This document shows, one piece after another, positions 5,916-13,980 of a DNA stretch of 15,950 nt. The DNA is taken from assembly GCA_934678915.1 (NCBI GenBank), contig CAKUSF010000043.1, positions 1 through 15,950 of the forward strand. The letters are read 5' to 3'. Below the pieces are notes generated by a model. That model was not told where the DNA came from. It saw only the letters and a program-made list of their open reading frames with translations, and searched no databases. Source of the DNA: an uncultured Bacteroidales bacterium. Lineage in GTDB: Bacteria > Bacteroidota > Bacteroidia > Bacteroidales > UBA932. The translations under genes were made by a program, and so were the position numbers. Within the stretch, counting starts at the first letter, position 1, and every line of letters starts with the position of its first letter.

Positions 5916-8450
5916 TCAGAACCTGAACTCCAAGCCAAAGTTGAGCACGAAGCGGTTGTCGTGCGGAACTTTTACTCCGTCTTTCACTTCATAGCGGTGA
6001 GTCATGCGCCAAAAGGCATCGATTCGAAGGAATCTGAATATGTTGGTGATGCCTACGCCCATCTCAACATAAGGTCGGTTCAGTTTGCCCATCTTCTCAG
6101 GGAAGATCATCACAGCGGAAGCGTCTTCGCTGCCGACAATTCCATTGTTCTGCTTGCGTATGGTTCCGTAAGCGGCTCTTAGCGAAGCCACTTCCCTCCA
6201 CTGCAATCTTCTCAGTAAAGGAATCTTACCAAGGAAAAAGCCTTTGAAATTATGCTCCCAGAAAAGGGTTGTCCAAAGGTCCGAGGCAAACTCATAGTAG
6301 TCCATGCAGGCAAATGAATATCTTGAGAATGTGTAGGTTCCGTTTCCTTCATGAATCTTAAGCATCGGATACGGCACTTTCCCAACAACCATTCCTGTGT
6401 TCAAGTCAAACTTAGAAAGTCCAACTGGAGGAATCGGCAAAGTGTAGTGGATTGTCAATTCGGGACGGAAGTAAGAATATTCATTCTTCCCTATTCCTTT
6501 AGTGGACCCTATGAAATCCAATGTCACAACAGGGTACTTTGAGTACATGTAATGCTTCTCGAACGTACCTCTGGTGACAATCTCATCCTTTGAGAAACGA
6601 AGCTGCATGTGAGCCTGATTGTACCCGACGGAATTGAAAACCTCCCCGTCTGGCGAGACCATAGGCACGAATATGTTCGAGAATATCCTACGGCTCTCTA
6701 AAGCAAGGATCATGTTGAAATTCTGGGACCACTCCTTCTGCCAGGAAAGGGCATAGTCGTTCACCATACTCATTTTCTGGCTGTTGGCCTTGGCGAGAAT
6801 CGAAGACATCAGACTTCCACTTCCATAAATCGTTGGCCCTTTGCCAAGCTGCATCACATCATGCTTGTACGAAAGCATCAGCTTATTGGTTGGCTGGTTG
6901 TTGAACATGTACTCGAATGAACCGCCACCTTTCAGCGTCTTATCCTTGAAGCCATAGGCGGCATACCCCATGAGCCTGAACTTCCTACTGAGCTTCTTAG
7001 TTGTCCTGATGCCCAATTGGGCACGCCCTCCCTCCAGCTCATTGAAGCTAAACAAGGACGAGTATGGACCAAATCCGACATATTTCGTGTTGAGGAAACC
7101 GTTGACTACCATGTCCGCCAATGCATAGACATCCTTGTACAGAGGCACATTCTTAATGGAGTCCACCATGTTGTATATTCCCTTTTCCTTTTCACTCAAA
7201 GGGAAAGGTCGCACACTCTGCCAATACCCCTCATCATTGTTGATGACATCTTTGCCAGCCAGAACTTGAGCACTTATGTCTTCCTTATCTTCCTTGTAGG
7301 AGGTCACGAAATCCGGATTGGAATAGTCTATCTGACGGTTGCCTAGGAAAGTGACAATCTTCGAGGAATCACGCATTGTTGGCGAGAAATCCACGTACAT
7401 CTTGTCCTGCTTGTAGAACCATGTCGAATCCGCAAGGCGACAGTTTTCAACATCTATGGTCAAATCCCTGACCCAGTTCACATTGGAACCTTTCTTCAGG
7501 CGCACATGGATATCCCTTAGAGCATATTCCTTAGCATCAATAGACATCTCCCCATCAAAGGTCGGAGAGGACACCCATTTGGAAGGATGGAAACGAATTT
7601 TGTACGTCTTGCGTCCGTCAATATTCAGGCTATCAACCAGATAGTAGTTATAATAAGTCGTACCGGAAGAAGACAGAGGAGACGGAATCTCAACTTGGAA
7701 TATGTTGATGTAGTTATCGTAGAAGTTGGTCTTGACGTACATGTTACCAGTAAACTGCGCCAACACCGGGTTCTTGTCCACACCGGAAATTCTGGTCGCC
7801 TTGATTATCTCCCTGTTGGACGGAGGATCCTTCCTGTGATAGTATTTAGATGTCGTCTCTGAGATCAGCACCGGAAGAAATGGCATTCCGGACACCACAG
7901 AGGTGTCCATGTAGTCATAGACGAACTTGAAATCCTTTGGAAGGAATTTACTGATCATCGGACTTTCCGGATTGGTAACATCAAGTTCCATCTTTGTGTA
8001 GACGTCACAATTGTACATCTGCCTCTTCTCAGGATTGTTTCGGGACTTAGACTCATCTATTTTCCGTAGTATCGACCGGATGTAACGGTCATCAGGCTTC
8101 ACTACAGCTGCATTGAGTTCGCTATGGATTGGAGTGAGGCTAAAATTAACTTCGTTGAATCCGTGCCTTGTCACTTTCCGGACCTCCTCTTCATAGCCTA
8201 GAATCGAGGCCGAGAGCAAAGACAGAGTGTCTCTCGTCTCAAGAAAGTAATAGCCGTCAATGTCTGCCGAGACTCCGACTGTTGAGTTCTTGAAGTAAAT
8301 GCCTGCGAACGGGATACCCTCACCAGTAGATGCGTCCGTCACGCGGCCCTTGACCTTTGTAGCCTGTGCCGAGGCGTCAGGCAGGTAAAGGGTCATCGTG
8401 AGAATGGTTACAGATAGGATTCCTATTATTTGTCTTAAGTTGAACGTCAT
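5916..8450 (-). CDS. DUF5686 family outer-membrane protein with CarboxypepD_reg-like domain
   Basis: The 844-residue product has a signal peptide (about 1-28, ending DASA/Q) and a CarboxypepD_reg-like domain at about 32-108 (KVKGRVTDASTGEGIPFAG). From about 120 comes the DUF5686 region, recognised by ILRKIDESKSRNNPEKRQ, YNCDVYTKMELDV and the later extracellular-type and barrel segments. The very C-terminus, LNFGLEFRF, ends in Phe, as expected for an outer-membrane beta-barrel recognised by the BAM complex. The family has no established biochemical role; it is widespread in Bacteroidota. The start at 8450 gives the signal peptide directly. It lies 22 bp behind the DUF4783 gene on the same strand, so the two probably share a transcript. 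It is not a TonB receptor: there is no plug-like segment after the first domain. Confidence 0.85.
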   Translation of the reverse strand: MTFNLRQIIGILSVTILTMTLYLPDASAQATKVKGRVTDASTGEGIPFAGIYFKNSTVGVSADIDGYYFLETRDTLSLLSASILGYEEEVRKVTRHGFNEVNFSLTPIHSELNAAVVKPDDRYIRSILRKIDESKSRNNPEKRQMYNCDVYTKMELDVTNPESPMISKFLPKDFKFVYDYMDTSVVSGMPFLPVLISETTSKYYHRKDPPSNREIIKATRISGVDKNPVLAQFTGNMYVKTNFYDNYINIFQVEIPSPLSSSGTTYYNYYLVDSLNIDGRKTYKIRFHPSKWVSSPTFDGEMSIDAKEYALRDIHVRLKKGSNVNWVRDLTIDVENCRLADSTWFYKQDKMYVDFSPTMRDSSKIVTFLGNRQIDYSNPDFVTSYKEDKEDISAQVLAGKDVINNDEGYWQSVRPFPLSEKEKGIYNMVDSIKNVPLYKDVYALADMVVNGFLNTKYVGFGPYSSLFSFNELEGGRAQLGIRTTKKLSRKFRLMGYAAYGFKDKTLKGGGSFEYMFNNQPTNKLMLSYKHDVMQLGKGPTIYGSGSLMSSILAKANSQKMSMVNDYALSWQKEWSQNFNMILALESRRIFSNIFVPMVSPDGEVFNSVGYNQAHMQLRFSKDEIVTRGTFEKHYMYSKYPVVTLDFIGSTKGIGKNEYSYFRPELTIHYTLPIPPVGLSKFDLNTGMVVGKVPYPMLKIHEGNGTYTFSRYSFACMDYYEFASDLWTTLFWEHNFKGFFLGKIPLLRRLQWREVASLRAAYGTIRKQNNGIVGSEDASAVMIFPEKMGKLNRPYVEMGVGITNIFRFLRIDAFWRMTHRYEVKDGVKVPHDNRFVLNFGLEFRF

Positions 8451-8472
8451 GATTTGGGAAGTAATGCTGAGA

Positions 8473-8877
8473 TTATCGAATCCTGTCTATCTTCAATTGC
8501 TGGATTTTATACCGTCCACCGCAGTCACTGACAAAAATCGTCACCTCAAAAACTTCTCCTCCTGCATTCAGAAAGCCCAAAGCGTACTTCGAATTGGAGC
8601 GCGAAGCAGTATGGCCTATCTCGAACGAGCGAGGATTGTGATTGTCGAAGAAGGCTTTGAGGATTTGCTTCGCCTGATTCTTGCTAGAGTCGTTGGTCGT
8701 GGACATGATTGTAATCTCAAGGTTGTCATCGAACCAAGCTGACAATCTCTCCGCGTCACCTCGTCCCAAGTACTTTGCTATCGGTACGAAAACATCATAG
8801 CTGTCAGCGGCAGCATTGCCGTTGAAGCATGATAGAAGCACCGAAAGGACGGTGAATATCCTCACGAAAACCTTCAT
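8473..8877 (-). CDS. DUF4783 family secreted protein
   Basis: The 134-residue product has a signal peptide (about 1-24, MKVFVRIFTVLSVLLSCFNGNAAA) and a small domain matching the DUF4783 pattern: GRGDAERLSAWF (38-49), EITIMST (54-60), KNQAKQILKAFFDNHNP (66-82), a FEIGHTA segment and a final beta-strand region YKIQQLKIDRI. The fold resembles the NTF2-like/SnoaL type by pattern, which is my inference. The open frame extends upstream to 9003, but that extension crosses the rlmH start and lacks a signal sequence, so the internal ATG at 8875-8877 is chosen. The function is unknown. The neighbour on the same strand is the DUF5686 outer-membrane protein (22 bp away), so a role in the envelope is likely. 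The divergent neighbour is rlmH. Confidence 0.82.
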   Translation of the reverse strand: MKVFVRIFTVLSVLLSCFNGNAAADSYDVFVPIAKYLGRGDAERLSAWFDDNLEITIMSTTNDSSKNQAKQILKAFFDNHNPRSFEIGHTASRSNSKYALGFLNAGGEVFEVTIFVSDCGGRYKIQQLKIDRIR

Positions 8878-8928
8878 AATAAAAGAGCCTTTATTACAAA
8901 TTCCGAGCCAACTTTCTAAAACTATTTT

Positions 8929-8960
8929 CTTGAATAATAGAGACATCTTCATTAAATTTG
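8929..8960 (+). promoter_or_regulatory. Promoter for rlmH-histidine kinase
   Basis: TAAATTTG at 8953-8960 matches TAnnTTTG exactly and CTTG at 8929-8932 lies 20 bp upstream, the same arrangement as at 2183-2214. The -7 box ends only 5 bp before the rlmH ATG, so the transcript would start at or next to the start codon. The 88-bp divergent region 8878-8965 must also contain the DUF4783 promoter, for which I found no clear box. Confidence 0.55.
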
Positions 8961-8965
8961 CGGAG

Positions 8966-9439
8966 ATGAAGATCACGCTGCTTACAGTCGGGAAAACCGA
9001 CATTGAATGGGTACGGAAAGGTCTGGAAACATATTCCTCCAGACTGACGCACTACGTGCCTTTCAGCGTCTATGAGATTCCTGAATTGAAGAACACCTCC
9101 GCCCTCACGAAATCGCAGATCAAGGAGAAAGAAGGAGAACTGATCCTTCGCAGCATCAGGCCCTCAGATAGGGTTATCCTTTTGGACGAACATGGTAAAG
9201 AATACCGTTCAATCGAATTTGCGGAACAAATCAGGAAATCCATGATCAGTGGTGGCAAAGATGTTGTATTTGTGATTGGAGGAGCTTACGGATTCTCGGA
9301 TGCGGTCTATTCCAGATGCGATGGAAAGATCTCCTTGTCAAGGATGACATTCTCACATCAGATGGTCAGGGTAATATTCGTAGAGCAGCTCTACCGTGCG
9401 TTCACTATTATCAGAGGGGAACCTTATCACCACGAATGA
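8966..9439 (+). CDS. rlmH: 23S rRNA (pseudouridine-1915-N3)-methyltransferase
   Basis: RlmH uses S-adenosylmethionine to methylate N3 of pseudouridine 1915 in helix 69 of 23S rRNA, acting on assembled 70S ribosomes as a SPOUT-class dimer. The product has 157 residues, the normal family length. Visible hallmarks are the N-terminus MKITLLTVGKT, LLDEHGKEYRS (72-82), the SAM-binding knot segment FVIGGAYGFSD (102-112), and the C-terminal knot SLSRMTFSHQMVRV...EQLYRAF with RGEPYHH at 150-156. The open frame extends upstream to 8816, but the family N-terminus fixes the ATG at 8966. The stop overlaps the ATG of the histidine kinase gene (ATGA), so translation of the two is probably coupled. Confidence 0.96.
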   Translation: MKITLLTVGKTDIEWVRKGLETYSSRLTHYVPFSVYEIPELKNTSALTKSQIKEKEGELILRSIRPSDRVILLDEHGKEYRSIEFAEQIRKSMISGGKDVVFVIGGAYGFSDAVYSRCDGKISLSRMTFSHQMVRVIFVEQLYRAFTIIRGEPYHHE

Positions 9440-12400
9440 GAAGAAGATTTGGCATAAGGAACTGTCTCGCGGGAGGATTTTTGGCTATCGCTGTCATCCT
9501 TCTCGCATTCTCGCTGTCCGTCAGCAAACTTCCCGGCAACACTGAAAGGGAAGCTCTCAGAGTCAGCAGGAGCGTGACTCATCGCATGCACATCCTTGAC
9601 GAGTACATCAGTTCAGCTCTTACCGCAGATCGTAGGACATGGGCCGGACATAATGATGTTCCTTCTGACATGGTCATCTACAGGTACATTGACGACACGC
9701 TTCAGTCCTGGAGCAATCAGTTCCCTGTAAGGAACGACAACATCGGTTCAGGGATCGTGTTCTCAAGGCTGTCCAAACCTAGAGAAAGCATCTACTCCCC
9801 TCTCGCGGAAGTGACTTCAGAGGTAACATTTGTCAATTACGGTCAGAAATGGTTCTTGGTCAAAGCAGAGACCCTTGGCAGCAGGAAAGTAATTGCTGGC
9901 CTTGAGATAGTCGATTCAATGTCGGAGGACAGTCCGAATGGAGTCAACAAAAAACTTGGACTTGGTAGAAATTACCTAATTGTTCCTCTGTCAGAAAGCA
10001 GTGGATCTGCGACTGTCATTGATGGGAAACCTGTGTTCAAAATTGTAGTTGACTCTGTTGCAGGCCAATCCGCGGCCATGCACTCTACAATGATATGGTT
10101 CGCGATAGCATGCTTCATCATTGCATCACTGCTCCATCTAGCCCAGAAAAGGAGTCTGAAACGGCTTCTAATCGTGCTTGCAGGGCTATTCATCGTAATA
10201 ACGGCAACCTATCTTTGGGGAGAGAACATGAAGAACAGTGCACCTCTATTCTCTCCTACCGTCTATGCCGATGGACAGTTGTTCAATTCATTAGGGGCTG
10301 TGCTGATTGCCTCGTTACTCATTGTACTTAGTGTCTGCTGCACATTCGTCACAAGGAACGACATCTACCGAAGAATACTCAGTGCCAAACACAGCAAGGC
10401 TTGCCTCGTCACCTACACGGTAATCAATTTTCTCATGATTGCTGGGGTGCTAGCCTTTGTGCACGTAATTTTCAGAAGCATCATATTAAACTCCAACATT
10501 TCACTTGAGCTTTACCGGCTTAATGACTTAAACATATTCAGTCTGCTTGTCTATCTGACACTAATCGGGTTACTGATGACAGTGCCGCTTCTGACCCAGA
10601 TGATCATGCCGGCACTCAAACATTTGTTCGGGGGTGTCCGGCACGACTTCTTTTCAGCCGGAAGCAGGATTATCACCGCCATCGCGTTCGCGGCCTACAT
10701 GGTGGTCATGGCAGGGACCTTAGGATTCAAGAAAGAGCAGAATAGAGTCAACGTGTGGGCTAACAGACTTTCGATGGAAAGAGACATCAGTCTGGAGCTT
10801 GAATTACGAAGAGTGGAAGAAAAGATAGCCTCTGACCAGGTGATTTCCACTCTTGCGGTAATTCCGAACTCTAACGGCATCATTCTCAACAGAATCATTG
10901 AAAATCACTTGATGAGGATTGCCCAAGACTATGACTTCATGGTGGAGCTATTCCCGGAAAACGAGAACAGTCAGGCTGCCATCGCCTATTTTACTAATAT
11001 GGTAACTAGAGGCGCCCCCATCTCTGAGGGGTCGCGATTCAGGTACATTCGAGATGCCGGTGGGCATAGTCTCTATACGGGAAGTTTCGCCTACTATAAT
11101 TCAGGGAACGGTGTGACAATGATGCTTCTTACGGTGTCTCCTAAGTCAAACCGCGAAAACAAGGGGTACTCACAACTTCTCGGCTATTCTGCTCCTGGAG
11201 ATGTCCTGATTCCGGCAAGGTACTCCTATGCCAAATATTCCAGAAAGACATTGGCATCCTACAAAGGTAACTATTCCTACCCGACTATAGTAGATGAGGA
11301 ACTTGAACTAGAGATAGAGGCCGCCACTGACGGGGTTGTGCGAATGAACGGCTACACACATTTCGTCAATAGGATCTCAAACAATGACTTAATCATTGTC
11401 TCTAGGTCAAAGACCGAGGATTTTTCCTACTGCGTGGCCTTCCTTTTCTTGACACTTGTCTTCTACTTCTGTCTGACCCTCCTGACTCTGACTCGCATCC
11501 ATCCAAAGCAGCACGAGAGCAACTACTACAAATCAAGGATCAATGCGGCCATGATGCTAGCTCTGATCATGACTCTTATCGCTTTGGCTGCCGTCAGCGT
11601 TCTGTTCGTCTATAGAAGGAACAACGCAAACCTTAAATCCTCGATGGCCGACAAGATTACCTCACTTCAGACTTTGCTTCAGGCTAGATGTCGCTATATT
11701 CAGGATTTCAATGAGTTCAGTGCTCAGGAAGCATCTAGCATCCTTGAAGACATAAGTAACACCATGAAATCAGACATAACTCTCTACACAACAAGTGGTA
11801 AAGAGTTCCGGTCCACAACTCCGGAAGTGTTCGACATGATGATGCTAGGGTCAAGGATGAGTCCTGAGGCTTATGAGAATATCATATTCAAGAACAAAAG
11901 GTACTACATCAGCAAAGAGAGAATCGGTTCAAAACGAACGAATTTCCTCTATGCGCCAGTGTTCAATGCGCATGGCAAGATGATAGCAATCATGTGTTCT
12001 CCGTTCACGGATGAAAGTTTTGATTTCAAGTCGGAAGCCGTACTTCATTCCATCACTATCATCACGGTCTTCATGATTTTGCTGCTTCTGGCAAGGGTAA
12101 TCCTTGCCAAGGCAGTTGACAAGATGTTCAAGCCTCTGTCTGAAATGGGTAGGAAAATGAATGCAGCCAGCATCAACAATCTTGAGTACATTGTCTATGA
12201 GAGAGATGACGAAGTCGCTCGTCTCGTTCGTGCCTACAATCTGATGGTCCACGACCTTTACAACTCAACCAGAAAACTTACTCAGGCTGAAAGAGACAAG
12301 GCATGGGCTACGATGGCACGTCAGGTTGCCCATGAGATCAAGAATCCTCTCACCCCTATCAAACTCCAGATTCAGAGATTGATAAGAATGAAGAAAAACG

Positions 12401-12996
12401 GCAATCCTGCATGGGCAGACAGATTTGATGAAATCTCCGAAGAGGTCCTCAAGCAAATCGACCTTCTAGCTGACACCGCCAACGAGTTCTCTACTTTCGC
12501 GAAACTCTACACCGAAGAGCCAGTGGAGATCAATCTTGACAAGCTTTTGAAAGAAGAAATTGATCTGTTCGACAGCCGAGACAACATCAAGTTCTCTTAC
12601 ATGGGGCTCGACAACGCCACCGTCATGGGGCCGAAGCCGCAACTGACCAGAGTGTTTGTCAATCTAATCAACAACGCAGTACAGGCAATTGAAAACGCTC
12701 AGGCCGAAAGCAAAGAGAAAGGGCAGGACCTCATGCCAGGACGGATTGTCATCTCTTTGAGGCTGTCCTCCAAAGATGGATTCTACGACATAGTTTTCGA
12801 GGACAATGGGCCAGGGGTCAGCGAGGAGAATCGTTCCAAACTATTCACTCCTAACTTCACGACGAAGAGCAACGGAACCGGCTTAGGTCTTTCTATTTGC
12901 AGGAATATTCTCGAAAAGTGCAACGGAGAAATCTTCTATTCGAAATCATTCTCTCTCAAAGGTGCATGCTTCACAGTCCGTTTCCCACGCGGCTGA
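9436..12996 (+). CDS. Large multi-pass sensor histidine kinase (NtrY-like)
   Basis: The product has 1186 residues from the ATG at 9436, which overlaps the rlmH stop as ATGA; an upstream in-frame ATG at 9316 lies inside rlmH and is rejected. The C-terminal kinase is complete: H-box RQVAHEIKNPLTPIKL with the phospho-accepting His966, N-box NLINNAVQA (Asn1080), DNGPG (1123-1127), the FTPNFTTKSNGTGLGL G-box (GTGLGL at 1147-1152). The HEIKNPLTP form and a HAMP-like linker (about 890-945) fit NtrY-type kinases. The sensor part is very large: about ten membrane segments (near 10-30, 217-235, 242-259, 285-305, 322-346, 365-385, 410-430, 665-686, 702-725, 869-889) with three long loops (about 31-216, 431-664 and 726-868) likely to face the periplasm. 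I recognise no ligand-binding domain in them. No response regulator lies in the window, so partner and signal are unknown. Transcription is probably with rlmH. Confidence 0.9.
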   Translation: MRRRFGIRNCLAGGFLAIAVILLAFSLSVSKLPGNTEREALRVSRSVTHRMHILDEYISSALTADRRTWAGHNDVPSDMVIYRYIDDTLQSWSNQFPVRNDNIGSGIVFSRLSKPRESIYSPLAEVTSEVTFVNYGQKWFLVKAETLGSRKVIAGLEIVDSMSEDSPNGVNKKLGLGRNYLIVPLSESSGSATVIDGKPVFKIVVDSVAGQSAAMHSTMIWFAIACFIIASLLHLAQKRSLKRLLIVLAGLFIVITATYLWGENMKNSAPLFSPTVYADGQLFNSLGAVLIASLLIVLSVCCTFVTRNDIYRRILSAKHSKACLVTYTVINFLMIAGVLAFVHVIFRSIILNSNISLELYRLNDLNIFSLLVYLTLIGLLMTVPLLTQMIMPALKHLFGGVRHDFFSAGSRIITAIAFAAYMVVMAGTLGFKKEQNRVNVWANRLSMERDISLELELRRVEEKIASDQVISTLAVIPNSNGIILNRIIENHLMRIAQDYDFMVELFPENENSQAAIAYFTNMVTRGAPISEGSRFRYIRDAGGHSLYTGSFAYYNSGNGVTMMLLTVSPKSNRENKGYSQLLGYSAPGDVLIPARYSYAKYSRKTLASYKGNYSYPTIVDEELELEIEAATDGVVRMNGYTHFVNRISNNDLIIVSRSKTEDFSYCVAFLFLTLVFYFCLTLLTLTRIHPKQHESNYYKSRINAAMMLALIMTLIALAAVSVLFVYRRNNANLKSSMADKITSLQTLLQARCRYIQDFNEFSAQEASSILEDISNTMKSDITLYTTSGKEFRSTTPEVFDMMMLGSRMSPEAYENIIFKNKRYYISKERIGSKRTNFLYAPVFNAHGKMIAIMCSPFTDESFDFKSEAVLHSITIITVFMILLLLARVILAKAVDKMFKPLSEMGRKMNAASINNLEYIVYERDDEVARLVRAYNLMVHDLYNSTRKLTQAERDKAWATMARQVAHEIKNPLTPIKLQIQRLIRMKKNGNPAWADRFDEISEEVLKQIDLLADTANEFSTFAKLYTEEPVEINLDKLLKEEIDLFDSRDNIKFSYMGLDNATVMGPKPQLTRVFVNLINNAVQAIENAQAESKEKGQDLMPGRIVISLRLSSKDGFYDIVFEDNGPGVSEENRSKLFTPNFTTKSNGTGLGLSICRNILEKCNGEIFYSKSFSLKGACFTVRFPRG

Positions 12997-12999
12997 CGA

Positions 13000-13587
13000 T
13001 TAGAGCACAAGCATCACAGCGCAAAAGACAAGGGCTCCGGCAAGGATTGTGTCAATCAGACGACCATACTTCTCTGTCAAGCTGTTAAGTCCAGATCCAG
13101 CGACAAGCCAGACAAAGTTAGCGACAGGTCCAGCAAGCGTCAGCAAAGCTCCGACTTTGGCAAGTTCAATCAAGGAACTTGAATATGGCAGCACAAATGT
13201 TCCTAGAGCGGTCAGACAGAACATCCAGACTTTAGCATTGGTGACTTCGATAAGGATTCCGGTCTTGACAGTACAGGACCTAGCCATGTCCTCCTTGGAT
13301 TGACCCGATTTGACGATAATCATAACCGCAAGACAAAGCATGTAGAGGGCACCTGCGTAAGAGAGCCACTTCACATAAGGGCCAAGAGCATCACCTAGGA
13401 AATGCGTTACTAGAACAAGAGTGATGTCAATAAACAGGAAGCCAATGACAAATCCCCACCACACTCTCATAGCATGTCTTCGTCCGAAATGGATTCCAGA
13501 ATGGAAAGCGCACAGATTGGACGGCCCTGGGGTGTAACCTAGTGCCAAGATGTAAAGCAACAATGAGGGCAGCATCTGTGACGGCAT
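13000..13587 (-). CDS. LysE/RhtB family amino-acid exporter
   Basis: The 195-residue membrane protein has about six hydrophobic segments (near 6-20, 43-65, 71-92, 119-135, 141-164, 177-195) and the family motif GxxPGP at 17-22 (GYTPGPSN) at the end of the first helix. NAKVW at 117-121 corresponds to the NPKA-type motif of the family. Members export amino acids or related metabolites using the proton gradient; the substrate cannot be told here. The start ATG (13585-13587) follows a GAGGAAG stretch, an unusually good Shine-Dalgarno-like sequence for this genome; a second ATG four codons in is possible. It has its own promoter candidate directly behind the tRNA terminator. Its stop lies 3 bp from the stop of the convergent histidine kinase. 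Confidence 0.85.
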   Translation of the reverse strand: MPSQMLPSLLLYILALGYTPGPSNLCAFHSGIHFGRRHAMRVWWGFVIGFLFIDITLVLVTHFLGDALGPYVKWLSYAGALYMLCLAVMIIVKSGQSKEDMARSCTVKTGILIEVTNAKVWMFCLTALGTFVLPYSSSLIELAKVGALLTLAGPVANFVWLVAGSGLNSLTEKYGRLIDTILAGALVFCAVMLVL

Positions 13588-13612
13588 AATCGGACTTCCT
13601 CTAAATGTGATA

Positions 13613-13644
13613 CGAAATTACTCAGAATATTCAAATTATCCAAA
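13613..13644 (-). promoter_or_regulatory. Promoter for the LysE-family exporter
   Basis: On the minus strand a TTTG -33 box (13641-13644), a 20-bp spacer and TAATTTCG (13613-13620) form a Bacteroidota promoter with one mismatch to TAnnTTTG. It sits just beyond the tRNA terminator and leaves a leader of about 20 nt that carries the GAGGAAG sequence before the ATG at 13587. Confidence 0.6.
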
Positions 13645-13648
13645 TACG

Positions 13649-13683
13649 CAAAAGAGGCTCACTGATTTAGCGAACCTCTTTTG
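13649..13683 (-). terminator. Terminator of the DUF177-rpmF-tRNA-Arg transcript
   Basis: A perfect 9-bp inverted repeat (CAAAAGAGG at 13649-13657 and CCTCTTTTG at 13675-13683) encloses a 17-nt loop that can pair further in part. On the minus strand the closing arm ends in CTCTTTTG, followed by a T-rich stretch. It directly abuts the last base of the tRNA gene at 13684, leaving no trailer before the hairpin, so it marks the 3' end of the tRNA transcript and separates it from the LysE promoter. Confidence 0.8.
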
Positions 13684-13755
13684 TAGTCCCAATAGGAATC
13701 GAACCTATATTTAAGGTTTAGGAAACCTCCGTTCTATCCGTTGAACTATGGGACC
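13684..13755 (-). tRNA. tRNA-Arg (anticodon CCT)
   Basis: The 72-nt sequence folds as a standard cloverleaf on the minus strand. The acceptor is GGTCCCA/TGGGACT (first pair G-T) with discriminator A; the D stem is GTTC/GAAC. The anticodon stem GAGGT/ACCTT closes the loop TTCCTAA with anticodon CCT. There is a 4-nt variable loop, and the T stem ATAGG/CCTAT has the loop TTCGATT. It decodes the arginine codon AGG, which by eye is common in the genes of this window. CCA is not encoded and must be added after processing. It starts 21 bp after the rpmF stop with no promoter or terminator visible in between, so it is probably processed from the rpmF message. Confidence 0.95.
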
Positions 13756-13776
13756 ATTAGTTTTCTACCGAAGAGA

Positions 13777-13959
13777 CTACTCCGCGCTCTTCTCGATGAT
13801 CTGACGTCCTCTGTAGTAACCGCACTCAGGGCAAATGTGATGATACATCACTGTTGCGCCGCAGTTAGGGCAGGTAGCGAGAGTAGGAACCGGAGCAAAG
13901 TCGTGGGTTCTTCTCTTGTCTCTTCTCTGCTTTGAGACTTTGTGTTTCGGATGTGCCAT
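13777..13959 (-). CDS. rpmF: 50S ribosomal protein L32
   Basis: L32 is a small structural protein of the large ribosomal subunit. The 60-residue product begins MAHPKHKVSKQRRDKRRTHD, the typical basic L32 N-terminus, and carries the zinc-ribbon cysteines Cys30, Cys33, Cys43 and Cys46 (C-x2-C-x9-C-x2-C), so this is the zinc-binding form. It follows the DUF177 gene by 21 bp, the usual bacterial pairing. Unlike many bacteria, no plsX or fabH follows; a tRNA-Arg gene comes 21 bp downstream. Confidence 0.97.
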   Translation of the reverse strand: MAHPKHKVSKQRRDKRRTHDFAPVPTLATCPNCGATVMYHHICPECGYYRGRQIIEKSAE

Positions 13960-13980
13960 AGTTAAATATTCTTAAATTTA

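Noticed and set aside
8878..9003. N-terminal extension of the DUF4783 frame up to 9003
   Set aside because: It runs across the rlmH start and would bury the signal peptide; the internal ATG at 8877 gives a normal secreted protein.
9316..9435. N-terminal extension of the histidine kinase inside rlmH
   Set aside because: The extra 40 residues overlap conserved rlmH codons; the ATGA overlap at 9436 gives a normal membrane-anchor N-terminus.
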